Assembly (NCBI RefSeq): GCF_004293625.1
Contig: NZ_CP033040.1
Location: 558,001 to 622,000, forward strand
Direction: 5' to 3'
Length of the DNA stretch: 64,000 bases
DNA from: Thiomicrorhabdus indica
GTDB taxonomy: Bacteria > Pseudomonadota > Gammaproteobacteria > Thiomicrospirales > Thiomicrospiraceae
Shown here: one piece after another, positions 27,244-35,368 of the stretch
Layout: each line of letters opens with the position of its first letter
Numbering within the stretch: the stretch's first letter is position 1
Made by a program: the position numbers and the translations under genes
Notes under the pieces: generated by a model
What the model saw: only the letters and a program-made list of their open reading frames with translations
Told to the model about the DNA's origin: nothing
The model's database searches: none

Positions 27244-27915
27244 TTACGGCGACAAGCGATGGCGGACCCAAGATGGCGCATCGTCTGTGGTCTTGTTTTG
27301 GGTATCTAGGGTATATTCCAAGCGGTCATGTAAGCGGTTTTCACCGCCTTGCCAAAATTCAAAACGCTCGGGAACGACTCGATAGCCTCCCCAGAAATCC
27401 GGTAGAGGAACGTCGCCGTGTTTGAATTTTTCTTTCATTTTTTCAAATTGCGCAAGTAGCAGGCTTTTATTGGAGATGATTTGACTCTGTTGACTGACCC
27501 AAGCGCCAATCTGACTGCCTTTTGGCCGACTTAAGAAATAGCTTAAAGATTCTTTGGTTGAAAGCTTTTCTGCCCGGCCGGTAATCATGACTTGACGTTC
27601 CAAAGGTAGCCACAAAAACTGTAGGGCAATATTGGGATTGTTTTCTAAATGTTGGGCTTTTCGGCTGTGAAAGTTGGTATAAAACACAAAACCGTTTTCA
27701 TCAAACCCTTTTAACAAAACGGTTCGTGTCATTGGGCAGTTATTTTCATCAATGGTCGCCACAATCATTGCATTGGGCTCAAGCAGTTGAGCTTCCCTAG
27801 CTTGTGAGAACCATTTTTCGAATTGTGCAAACGGACTGACATCTGCTGTGGTTTCATCAAGGCTGTCAGAATTGTAGTTGCGGCGCATGGCCTGAATTTC
27901 TTCATTGGAGTGCAC
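27244..27915 (-). CDS. pdxH: pyridoxamine 5'-phosphate oxidase
   Basis: 223 residues. FMN-binding PNPOx fold with RTVLLKGFDENGFVFYTNFHSRKAQHLENNPNIALQFLWLPLERQV, followed by RPKGSQIGAWVSQQSQ, WGGYRVVPERFEFWQGGENRLHDR and the C-terminal dimerisation motif WVRHRLSP. It makes pyridoxal 5'-phosphate. MerR-type light regulons in other bacteria sometimes include cofactor genes, but no operator is seen here. Confidence 0.93.
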   Translation of the reverse strand: MHSNEEIQAMRRNYNSDSLDETTADVSPFAQFEKWFSQAREAQLLEPNAMIVATIDENNCPMTRTVLLKGFDENGFVFYTNFHSRKAQHLENNPNIALQFLWLPLERQVMITGRAEKLSTKESLSYFLSRPKGSQIGAWVSQQSQIISNKSLLLAQFEKMKEKFKHGDVPLPDFWGGYRVVPERFEFWQGGENRLHDRLEYTLDTQNKTTDDAPSWVRHRLSP

Positions 27916-28049
27916 GGGTGGCTCCTTAACTTAACACTAATTTATTTCACTATTTTATAAGCTTTATCAAACTTTAACATTTAAGACGTGGTGAATTTAG
28001 TCATACCCATTCAGGTCTGCGAAGCTTGAAACGTTAATTTTCTAATAAG

Positions 28050-28177
28050 TAGTCGATTCTGAATAACTCGTTGTTGTGAACCTCAATAATGGAATAACCA
28101 TTATCTTCAATCCATGCCTAGAGCCTATCTACTTAAACATCCCACATAAATCTAAACCAGTTATTCAGAGTCGACTA
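28050..28177. mobile_element. MITE copy 2 (128 bp)
   Basis: It has the same 19-bp imperfect terminal inverted repeats as copy 1 and differs from it by two substitutions plus the 51-bp stretch missing here. It contains an internal ATAATGG-AATAA-CCATTAT hairpin. Its right end overlaps the 3' end of the hydrolase gene and encodes its last residues (VDSE) and stop. Confidence 0.75.
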
Positions 28178-29180
28178 TGTATTTGATGGCTTGCTCAAAG
28201 GCTTTTGGTTGTTCAACCCATGGAAAATGACTGCATTTGTCCAGCACAATGATTTTTCTTAAAACTTGATTATTTTCTAAAGCTTGCAAGTTTTCAGGCA
28301 TGAGCGAGTCTTGTCGGCAATCTAAAAAATCAACGGGTAGGCGCCAATTGCGAATTTGCTCATAAGTGATAGGGTTTGCATCATACGCTTTCCAAGCCTG
28401 AACATTTAATTCAATATCAAAGTCCGTGTGATTAAACATTTTTGCGTAGCTTTGGCCTTGCTGGTAGTCATAAAAATATGTTGGCAAAACTTGCGTAATT
28501 TGTCGTTCGGTGATTTCTCTTGCCTGCAGTTCTGAGGCAAGTTCGGAAACTTCATTGTTCCAAGCCTTTTCATCGTCCCAAGTGATTTGTTGAGCTTGCA
28601 GGTTTTTTTGATGAACGTTTTCAGTAAGATCTCGCATGGCATGTTTTTCTGGATCCACAGGGTTGAGTAGTAGGAGCTGAGAAATATGGTCTGGATATTG
28701 TTGTGTGTAGAGCATTGCCATTAAAGCTCCCCAAGAATGACCGATCAAAATGGGTTTTTGCGATGATGTCGCAGGGAGTTGCTGGATTAAGCTGTCAATG
28801 TCTTCTACCCAAAGTTGCGTGATGGTTTTTTGAAGTCTGTGAGTCGCTAGGTTTGAGTTTTCCCCGATGCCTCGCATATCCATTAAATAAGTACTGTGCC
28901 CAAAACTATGTAAAAGCGTTTGGATCGGTTCTAGATTCCAGCTACTAAATCCAGGCCCTCCTCCTAACAGAATGATGGCTGGTTTTGGTTTGTCTAGTTG
29001 GTTAGCGGCTTTCAATTCGTGATAGACAAGAGTTTCATTATGAGCCGTGGTAAGTGTTTGTGATGGTGATGTAAAAGCGGCATTCGCAATAGACGAAACG
29101 CTATACAGGCACGCCGCCGCCAATAAGCAAGCGCTTTGAAAAAACTTGGCTATCGTGTTTTTCAAGAGGTGGTTGTACAT
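28161..29180 (-). CDS. alpha/beta hydrolase, proline-iminopeptidase-like, secreted
   Basis: 339 residues with a signal-like N-terminus (about 10-35, LLAAACLYSVSSIANA). The hydrolase fold has LLGGGPGFSSWNLEP (oxyanion loop), the nucleophile in IGHSWGALMAM, and a late His in KCSHFPWVEQP. The substrate is unknown. The last four residues and the stop codon come from the right terminus of MITE copy 2, so the native C-terminus may have been altered. The upstream region holds the hexamer operator. Confidence 0.8.
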   Translation of the reverse strand: MYNHLLKNTIAKFFQSACLLAAACLYSVSSIANAAFTSPSQTLTTAHNETLVYHELKAANQLDKPKPAIILLGGGPGFSSWNLEPIQTLLHSFGHSTYLMDMRGIGENSNLATHRLQKTITQLWVEDIDSLIQQLPATSSQKPILIGHSWGALMAMLYTQQYPDHISQLLLLNPVDPEKHAMRDLTENVHQKNLQAQQITWDDEKAWNNEVSELASELQAREITERQITQVLPTYFYDYQQGQSYAKMFNHTDFDIELNVQAWKAYDANPITYEQIRNWRLPVDFLDCRQDSLMPENLQALENNQVLRKIIVLDKCSHFPWVEQPKAFEQAIKYIVDSE

Positions 29181-29200
29181 CGTTCTTTCTCAATTGGTTT

Positions 29201-29259
29201 TGTATAAGTTTAAATTTATTTTGTATAGGTATTGTATATTTATTTTAAATACTTATACT
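29201..29259 (+). promoter_or_regulatory. hexamer operator overlapping a plus-strand promoter
   Basis: TGTATA at 29201, 29222 and 29233, then TATACT at 29254. The last three have spacing N5 and N15, the same as at 30884-30921. TTGTAT (29232-29237), N16, TATACT (29254-29259) forms a -35/-10 pair pointing right, toward the small-RNA candidate. On the minus strand the same hexamers precede the hydrolase gene. Confidence 0.6.
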
Positions 29260-29261
29260 AG

Positions 29262-29435
29262 TCCTTAGAGCTAAGGAAGTCTTGAGATTTTATTTCTTGG
29301 TTTCATTAGTTCAGTTGTGACAAAACCATAGAATTTACACCTCTATGGCGTGAAAATGCCTACAACATTTTCAACGCAACGTTGTAACGACTACTCCACT
29401 TTTCATTTTTGGGCGCCATTGGCGCCTATTTTTTT
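29262..29435 (+). ncRNA. candidate light-controlled small RNA
   Basis: Behind the plus-strand promoter lies about 170 bp of non-coding sequence with successive hairpins: TCCTTAG/CTAAGGA (29262-29277), CCATAGA/TCTATGG (29326-29348) and TGAAAATG/CATTTTCA (29351-29373). It ends in GGCGCC-ATT-GGCGCC followed by TATTTTTTT (29412-29435). Both flanking genes are on the minus strand, so this plus-strand terminator has no other gene to serve. No credible ORF is present. Confidence 0.5.
29412..29435 (+). terminator. intrinsic terminator of the small-RNA candidate
   Basis: GGCGCC, a 3-nt loop, GGCGCC, then TATTTTTTT. The T run lies only on the plus-strand side. Confidence 0.7.
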
Positions 29436-29468
29436 GCGTGAAATTCTAAATGTGCAAGCGTGGCTTGA

Positions 29469-29975
29469 TTAGGTCGGAACTGACAGCTTTTGTCGAACTT
29501 TTTTGACGAGCCAGCTCAGTAGGGGGACTTTTTCATAAACGACTTCGGTCGGATCCCAATAATCAATATGGCTGGAAATTAACCCCTGTCGATTAAATGT
29601 CACTTTGCTCATTCCGTCAAAACAGTGCATTTTTTTGGAGTTTTGGGTGGAAAATTCAAATTGCCAATAAAGCATTCCTATGAATTCGGTTTGATTTATT
29701 CGGTGTGCTTTGCGTGCGCGTTGCAAACAGGCATGTGTGACCGTGAACTTGGGGGATTGGAGCGTGGAGAACATGTGCGCAAAAATATTTAATGTGGCTT
29801 CTTTCCCTGTGACTTTATTGAATGGATCTTGAAAAAACACTTGCTCGCAAAACAGAGGTTCAAGAGTGATTCGATAGTTTTCCGAAGATAGGTTTTCAAA
29901 AGCCGATGCATAGGCTTCCAAATTAATTTTAAGATTTTCTTGTTTTAAAAGGATGTTGGTAATCTGAGAGTTCAT
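29469..29975 (-). CDS. SnoaL/NTF2-like protein
   Basis: 168 residues of the NTF2/SnoaL fold: an N-terminal helix, ENYRITLEPLFCEQVFFQDPFNKVTGKEATLNIFAHMF, and the closing strands GMSKVTFNRQGLISSHIDYWDP. Such proteins commonly accompany the SDR / FAD-oxidoreductase / DUF1365 / CFA gene set in light- or singlet-oxygen-inducible operons. The catalytic role is unknown. It is downstream of the SDR gene with a 23-bp gap and so is probably co-transcribed with it. Confidence 0.75.
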   Translation of the reverse strand: MNSQITNILLKQENLKINLEAYASAFENLSSENYRITLEPLFCEQVFFQDPFNKVTGKEATLNIFAHMFSTLQSPKFTVTHACLQRARKAHRINQTEFIGMLYWQFEFSTQNSKKMHCFDGMSKVTFNRQGLISSHIDYWDPTEVVYEKVPLLSWLVKKVRQKLSVPT

Positions 29976-29998
29976 AGTGTTTTTTGAGTCGCTTGTTG

Positions 29999-30814
29999 CT
30001 AGTGATGTTTGAGTGTTTTGCTAGAGAGTTTGAGTGCCCATGATTTGGGTAAACGTTTTAATAGGCTCAGTATACTTGCCAAACTCCACGGAAAACGAGT
30101 TTCAAACCGGCCGGTAGCGTTTATGGCTTGTAAGATTTTGTCTGCGGCTGCGTGAGGTTCCATTAATCCTAACATTGGAAAGTCATTTTTGGCAGTGAGT
30201 CGGGTGTTAACAAAGCCATGATTCACGACTTTTAGTTGAATTTTGTGATGTTGAAGCTCAGGTTGGAGTGATTCGGCCAAATTCATTAAAGCGGCTTTGG
30301 GTGCAGAGTATGCACCGGCATAGGGTAAACCAAAATCACTCGACAGACTGATATTCCATAACCATTCCCCAGATGCTTGTTCTAAAAAGTAGGGTTTAAG
30401 AGCAATCATCATGCGTACCGCTCCCAGATAATTGGTCTGGTTCATTTGAATAAATAACTCTTCATCCCATTGATCAATGCTTAAAGGTTCATAGGAACCG
30501 GCGTTGTAAATCCAACAATCAATGCCTTCAAAGCACTCCCATGCAGAGGCACAAGCATGTGTAATCGTGTCAGGTTTCGTCACGTCAATATTGAGCAATT
30601 GAAGTGAATGTTGATAGCTTTTTTGAAGCTCTAAAAGTTGTGTGGAAGATTCTGCATTTCTTGAAGAAGCAATTACTTTATCACCTTGCTGTAGAAGTTT
30701 TTCACATAGTGCCAAACCAATGCCAGCAGATGCGCCGACTAGCCAAAATTTTCTTGAAGGATGCGTTGTCAAAGGTTGAGTTTGATTGGCATGAGTCATT
30801 ACGGCCTCCGACAT
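29999..30814 (-). CDS. short-chain dehydrogenase/reductase
   Basis: 271 residues. The NAD(P)-binding motif GASAGIGLALCEKL is near residue 27, NAG is in YNAGSYEP, and the catalytic Tyr/Lys are in AYSAPKAALMN. The start could be either of two methionines (30814 or 30799). It diverges from the FAD oxidoreductase gene across the shared hexamer operator, so both arms are likely induced together. The substrate is unknown, perhaps a lipid-derived ketone given the neighbours. Confidence 0.88.
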   Translation of the reverse strand: MSEAVMTHANQTQPLTTHPSRKFWLVGASAGIGLALCEKLLQQGDKVIASSRNAESSTQLLELQKSYQHSLQLLNIDVTKPDTITHACASAWECFEGIDCWIYNAGSYEPLSIDQWDEELFIQMNQTNYLGAVRMMIALKPYFLEQASGEWLWNISLSSDFGLPYAGAYSAPKAALMNLAESLQPELQHHKIQLKVVNHGFVNTRLTAKNDFPMLGLMEPHAAADKILQAINATGRFETRFPWSLASILSLLKRLPKSWALKLSSKTLKHH

Positions 30815-30883
30815 TTAATCTTGTGAATTTATTAATTTCGTATCGTTATTGTAAAACTTTTGTCGGAATTTATCTTGTGTTTA

Positions 30884-30921
30884 TGTATAAGTTTTGTATA
30901 GAATGTTGGTGAAGTTATACA
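30884..30921. promoter_or_regulatory. hexamer operator/promoter of the lipid operon
   Basis: TGTATA (30884), N5, TGTATA (30895), N15, TATACA (30916). TTGTAT (30894) with TATACA (30916) and a 16-bp gap would serve as -35/-10 for the rightward operon. It lies between the divergent SDR and FAD oxidoreductase genes. Confidence 0.6.
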
Positions 30922-31065
30922 GAAAGTTTGTTTTGCTAGTTGAATGCATAATTTAAACCGGCTTTCGGGGCTTATTTAAGTTTTGAGAGCGTGTGACGTG
31001 TCTCTGATTGTGAGAATCGAGTGGCTGTTTGCGCAATGCGAGTTATGAAAATGGAGATAAATAAA

Positions 31066-32535
31066 ATGTCGAAAATCTTATCGGAAGTCTCTCAAGATTG
31101 CTTAAACGGCGAGTCTGAATCTTTCAAAGTCGCGGTAATTGGCAGTGGAATCAGCGGCATGGCAGCGGCATGGTTTTTAAGCCAAAAACATCATGTGACC
31201 TTATTCGAAAAAAACGACAAATTAGGTGGGCACACGAATACTTTGGAAGTGGACTTACCCGAAGGTCGTCAAGCTGTTGATACCGGTTTTATCGTTTTCA
31301 ATCGTCCAAATTACCCCAATCTTACTGCGATGTTTGAATACCTTGCTGTGGAAACTCAAGAAACCGAGATGAGTTTTGCGGTTTCGATGAATCAGGGACA
31401 GCTGGAGTATTCGGGGAGTAATTTGAATACCTTGTTCGCCCAACGAAGTAATTTGTTTTCTTGGCAACATTGGCAAATGCTCAAAGAAATTACCCATTTC
31501 AATAAACAAGCGAAGCAGGATTTAGCTGCCAACGAATCCGAAGAAGGGTTTGTTGCAGGTTTTTATACCGGCCGGTTAGCTTTGCCACTGGGTACTTATT
31601 TGAATCGGTTGGGTATCAGTGAACATATGAAAAATTCGTACTTGTTACCCATGGCGGCTGCAATTTGGTCATGTCCAGTGGACACCATGATGAAGTTCCC
31701 GGCCGGTAGCTTTTTGCGGTTTTTTGAAAATCATGGACTGTTGAATGTTTCAGATCGCCCTCAATGGGAAACGGTAAAAGGTGGGTCTCAACGTTACATT
31801 GATAAGTTGCTGGAAAAAGCTAAGTTTTTTGCTCAAACGTCTTGCGGTGTGGAGCGCGTGGAAAAAATGCCTTCTGGAAAACTACGAGTCATTAGTCAGC
31901 AACAATCAGAAGAATATGATCACGTGATTTTTGCTTCTCATGGCGATCAGACTTTTCAAATGTTAAGTCCGCAATTGCAACATGAATTTGGTTTTCTGAA
32001 AAATTTCAGTTATCAACAAAACATTGCTTACTTACATTGGGATGAGTCATTGATGCCAAGACGTAAGCTGGCTTGGTCGAGTTGGAACTATTTGCGTGAT
32101 ACAAGTCAAAAAGAAAGTGCGGTTGCGGTGACGTATTGGATGAATGGGTTGCAAGCTATCCAAAGTAAGCGCCCAGTTTTAGTGACCTTGAATCCAATCA
32201 AGCCGCCAAGCTCAGACAAAACTTGGCAACAGATTGTCTATGAGCACCCTGTTTTTGATTTGAAAGCGATGGCGGCGCAGGTAGAGGTACAGAAAGCTCA
32301 AGGCAGAGGTAATGTCTGGTTTTGCGGTGCATACAACGGGTACGGTTTCCATGAAGATGGCTTGAGAAGTGCCGTTGATATCGCTCGTGCATGGGGAATC
32401 GCTCTTCCTTGGGAACAAGCTGAATCCATCTCAAGTCATCAGTCTTCTGTGGCGTCCATGGCCGCGGTTACACCCGTTACAGCAAAAGATGAGTTATCTA
32501 ATTCGTTTGACAAGGATATTGAGGGGGTAGCGTGA
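31066..32535 (+). CDS. FAD-dependent amine-oxidase-like oxidoreductase
   Basis: The ATG at 31066 has GGAG nine bases upstream and is preferred over 31021, giving 489 residues. It has VAVIGSGISGMAAAWFLSQKHHVTLFEKNDKLGGHTNT (FAD Rossmann), followed by a substrate domain and a C-terminal FAD-closing GNVWFCGAYNGYGFHEDGLRSA. It belongs to the family encoded with DUF1365 and CFA-type genes. In Rhodobacter a comparable protein (UfaD) acts with the methylase UfaM in making furan fatty acids, so a fatty-acyl desaturase role is possible. It overlaps the next gene by four bases. Confidence 0.85.
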   Translation: MSKILSEVSQDCLNGESESFKVAVIGSGISGMAAAWFLSQKHHVTLFEKNDKLGGHTNTLEVDLPEGRQAVDTGFIVFNRPNYPNLTAMFEYLAVETQETEMSFAVSMNQGQLEYSGSNLNTLFAQRSNLFSWQHWQMLKEITHFNKQAKQDLAANESEEGFVAGFYTGRLALPLGTYLNRLGISEHMKNSYLLPMAAAIWSCPVDTMMKFPAGSFLRFFENHGLLNVSDRPQWETVKGGSQRYIDKLLEKAKFFAQTSCGVERVEKMPSGKLRVISQQQSEEYDHVIFASHGDQTFQMLSPQLQHEFGFLKNFSYQQNIAYLHWDESLMPRRKLAWSSWNYLRDTSQKESAVAVTYWMNGLQAIQSKRPVLVTLNPIKPPSSDKTWQQIVYEHPVFDLKAMAAQVEVQKAQGRGNVWFCGAYNGYGFHEDGLRSAVDIARAWGIALPWEQAESISSHQSSVASMAAVTPVTAKDELSNSFDKDIEGVA

Positions 32536-33380
32536 GCTCTAACCTAAATGAAGAACTTGTGTCACCCAATATCCCATCGGAGGAACAAGGATCTTGCTTT
32601 TATTTTGGTCAAGTCATGCATGAACGATTTTTTCCGATGACGTATAAATTTCGTTACAGCGTGATGAGCTTGAAAGTCGACGTTGATCGAATTGAAGAGG
32701 AAGCGCAGAGCGTTAAAGGGTTTTCAGTGAACCGTTTCAATTGGTTGTCGGTACATTTTAAAGATTACGGTGCACGCGATGGGTCTAATTGGCGGCAATG
32801 GTTAGAAAGCTTGCTAAAGCAATATGGCGTTCAGCAAAAGCCTGAAAAAATAGAACTGGTTTGTTTCCCAAGAGTATTGGGCTGGGCGTTTAACCCGCTG
32901 GCAATGTGGTACGCCTATGATGAAAAAAATCGTTTGATTGCGGTCGTGGGGGAAGTGAGTAATACCTTTGGTCACTGGCATCACTATGTGTTGACCAATA
33001 ATGGGCGCCCCATAGAACAAAAGACGAATGGCAAACTCAGTGCGAAAGCGACCAAAGTTTTTCATGTGTCGCCTTTTATTGGGATGAAGTGTGAATACCG
33101 CTTTCGATTACAAAAACCGGCAGAACACTACCAGATTGGTATTTATCAATCTGAAGAGGAAAGTCCTGTTTTGGTGGCTGTTCAGTCTGGAAAGCGCCAA
33201 CCTTTGACAACAAGGGATTTAGCCAAAGCGGTGTTTCAATACCCGTTTAACACTTTGAAAGTGGTTGGAATGATTCACTGGTGGGCATTGAAAATCTGGG
33301 TCAAGGGCGGCAAGTTCCGATCAACGCCAAAACCTCAGCTAGAGGAACCTTATGGAAACACGGAGATGACAAAATGTTAA
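32532..33380 (+). CDS. DUF1365 protein
   Basis: A 282-residue DUF1365 protein: YFGQVMHERFFPMTYKFRYSVMSLKVD, CFPRVLGWAFNPLAMWYAYDE, EVSNTFGHWHHYVL and KVFHVSPFIGMKCEYRFRLQKP. The start is GTG at 32532, overlapping the preceding stop. Its reaction is unknown, but the family is almost always found between an FAD oxidoreductase and a CFA synthase. It overlaps the cfa-like gene by seven bases (ATGTTAA). Confidence 0.85.
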   Translation: MSSNLNEELVSPNIPSEEQGSCFYFGQVMHERFFPMTYKFRYSVMSLKVDVDRIEEEAQSVKGFSVNRFNWLSVHFKDYGARDGSNWRQWLESLLKQYGVQQKPEKIELVCFPRVLGWAFNPLAMWYAYDEKNRLIAVVGEVSNTFGHWHHYVLTNNGRPIEQKTNGKLSAKATKVFHVSPFIGMKCEYRFRLQKPAEHYQIGIYQSEEESPVLVAVQSGKRQPLTTRDLAKAVFQYPFNTLKVVGMIHWWALKIWVKGGKFRSTPKPQLEEPYGNTEMTKC

Positions 33381-34621
33381 AAGGTGTGAGTTCAAAAAGA
33401 GGCTTGTTATCACTTTTTGCTGAAAAGCTTATCCATCCAAATTGGATACGTTCAGCGGTCATGCGTTTGCCCTTTGACAAGATTCGACGAGGAAGTTTAA
33501 ACCTAAATTATCAAGGTGAGACTTATCGATTTGTCGGCGAAGAGTCCGGCGTGCATGCAGAATTGGTGATCGTGCATCCATTTCGTGCCTACTGGTTAAT
33601 GAAAACTCAGGGCGTGTTGGGTTTTGCTCAGGCTTACTATGAAGGCGCGGTTGACACCAATTCGCTCGAAAACATTCTTCGTATTGGCATGGATAACGAG
33701 AAAGAGTGGGCGGAGCTCACAGAAAATGGCTTTGGTTCTTGGAAAGACTTGATTTTGCACCGTAAACGCCATAATTCTGTGAAAAACAGCAAAGACAATA
33801 TTTCTTATCATTACGATTTGGGCAATCGCTTTTACCAAAGCTGGTTAGACCCTTCAATGACATATTCCAGTGGTCTGTTTTTAAATGACTCAATGAGTCT
33901 ACAACAGGCTCAGCAAGCTAAATACCAACGCATTTTGAGTGAACTGGACTTATGTGCTGGTCAAAATGTGTTGGAAATTGGCTGTGGCTGGGGTGGATTT
34001 ATGGAAGAAGCTTGCAAAATTGGTGCAAGGGTCAAAGGATTGACCTTATCTTCTGAACAGCAGTGTTATGCCATTAGTCGTTTGAAGTCGACGCCTTTTT
34101 TGTCGCAAGACAGTTATGTGGTGGCGCTTCAGGATTACCGACATGAAAAGCAACAATATGACGCCATTGTCAGTATTGAAATGTTTGAAGCGGTCGGTAA
34201 ATCGTATTGGGATAGCTACTTTGAAGTTTTGCAGCGCTGCTTGAGACCGGGGGGCAAAGCAGTGTTGCAAATTATTACCATTGATGATGACTACGCGGAG
34301 TCTTATCAGAACCAAGTGGATTTTATTCAAAAATATATTTTCCCAGGAGGTCTTTTACCAAGTGAGTCACAATTAAAAAGCTTAGCGAATCAGCACGGTT
34401 TTGAATGGTTAAACAAACATGATTTTGGAAAGGATTATGCGCGTACTTGCCAACTTTGGAAGAGAGATTTTAATCACAAATCTTCAGTCCTAGAAGAGAT
34501 GGGGTATGACAAAGCTTTTCAAAGATTGTGGAATTATTACTTGGATTATTGCCATGTCGGATTTGATGTCGGACGTATTTCAGTGGTGCAAATCACCTTG
34601 CAAAAGCCAATCAACCTATAG
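33374..34621 (+). CDS. cyclopropane-fatty-acyl-phospholipid synthase family methyltransferase
   Basis: The ATG at 33374 (GGAG eight bases upstream) gives 415 residues. The SAM site is VLEIGCGWGGFMEEAC. Family motifs are ISYHYDLGNRFYQSWLDPSMTYSSG, SIEMFEAVG, FIQKYIFPGG and HYARTCQLW-like KDYARTCQLWKRDF. It methylates unsaturated acyl chains of membrane phospholipids. In this operon type it may be the UfaM-like methylase that starts furan fatty acid synthesis rather than a housekeeping CFA synthase. Confidence 0.88.
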   Translation: MLKGVSSKRGLLSLFAEKLIHPNWIRSAVMRLPFDKIRRGSLNLNYQGETYRFVGEESGVHAELVIVHPFRAYWLMKTQGVLGFAQAYYEGAVDTNSLENILRIGMDNEKEWAELTENGFGSWKDLILHRKRHNSVKNSKDNISYHYDLGNRFYQSWLDPSMTYSSGLFLNDSMSLQQAQQAKYQRILSELDLCAGQNVLEIGCGWGGFMEEACKIGARVKGLTLSSEQQCYAISRLKSTPFLSQDSYVVALQDYRHEKQQYDAIVSIEMFEAVGKSYWDSYFEVLQRCLRPGGKAVLQIITIDDDYAESYQNQVDFIQKYIFPGGLLPSESQLKSLANQHGFEWLNKHDFGKDYARTCQLWKRDFNHKSSVLEEMGYDKAFQRLWNYYLDYCHVGFDVGRISVVQITLQKPINL

Positions 34622-34682
34622 AGGGCTTTACATGTGTTGCTTAGCCAAATGAGATCAAAAAACTATGAGAGGTCAAAAAAAC

Positions 34683-35324
34683 ATGCATCGTAAATCTGTT
34701 TTATTGACTATTTTGTTGATGCTGACTTTATCGGGGTGTTCCGTGCCAAAGGTTCAAGACTATACTCATTTCGAGCCTAAATTTGATTTGTTTGATTATT
34801 TTGCAGGTGAAACCTATGCTTGGGGACAGTTTCAAGATCGTTCCGGCAAAGTGATAAGACGTTTTCAGGTAAAAATTCAGGGAACAGTTTCTAATCAGTC
34901 AGGAGTACCGACTTTAGTTTTGGATGAACGCTTTTTGTATGACGATGGTGAACGTCAAACGCGCGTTTGGACGATTGAACGTTTGCCTAAATCCCATCCA
35001 AAGTTTGAAGAAGGGCTTGATGCTCTTTATCGAGGAACTGCAGAGGATGTGATTGGCGAGGCGATTGGGAAAGTCGCTGGTAATGCGTTGAATTGGAAGT
35101 ATGTTTTGAATATGCCTTATAAAGATAGCACGATACAACTCAACTTTAATGATTGGATGTTTTTACAACAAGATGGCGTCTTAATGAACCGAGCAAATGT
35201 CACCAAGTGGGGATTTGATGTGGGGGAAGTGACCTTGTTTTTTACAAAATCTTTACCCGAATGGGCACAAGTACCCGTACGGGCACAAGTACCGGCCGGT
35301 AGCGATTGGCCAGACATCAAGTGA
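34683..35324 (+). CDS. DUF3833 lipoprotein
   Basis: The start at 34683 (MHRKSVLLTILLMLTLSGC) is preferred, though 34665 is also in frame. The lipobox LSGC predicts an outer-membrane or periplasmic lipoprotein of about 213 residues. The DUF3833 pattern is FDLFDYFAGETYAWGQFQDRSGKVIRRF and WRYVLN-like WKYVLNMPYKDSTIQLNFNDWMFLQQDGVLMNRA. It is the usual last member of the FAD-oxidoreductase/DUF1365/CFA operon. Its C-terminal tail (WAQVPVRAQVPAG) is encoded by an inverted copy of the repeat found in the cryptochrome gene. Confidence 0.85.
   Translation: MHRKSVLLTILLMLTLSGCSVPKVQDYTHFEPKFDLFDYFAGETYAWGQFQDRSGKVIRRFQVKIQGTVSNQSGVPTLVLDERFLYDDGERQTRVWTIERLPKSHPKFEEGLDALYRGTAEDVIGEAIGKVAGNALNWKYVLNMPYKDSTIQLNFNDWMFLQQDGVLMNRANVTKWGFDVGEVTLFFTKSLPEWAQVPVRAQVPAGSDWPDIK
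35256..35300 (-). repeat. inverted two-unit copy of the palindrome/18-bp repeat
   Basis: Read on the minus strand, ACCGGCCGGT (35291-35300) is followed by GTACTTGTGCCCG units, the same composite as at 20285-20348 but with two units. It lies in frame at the 3' end of the DUF3833 gene. Confidence 0.8.
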
Positions 35325-35368
35325 ATGCGAACTTTAACATGTTCTTTAATGGGCACTAGGATTTGGAT

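Noticed and set aside
29356-29475. A 39-codon plus-strand ORF inside the small-RNA candidate
   Set aside because: It has no ribosome binding site and would be cut by the terminator within it.
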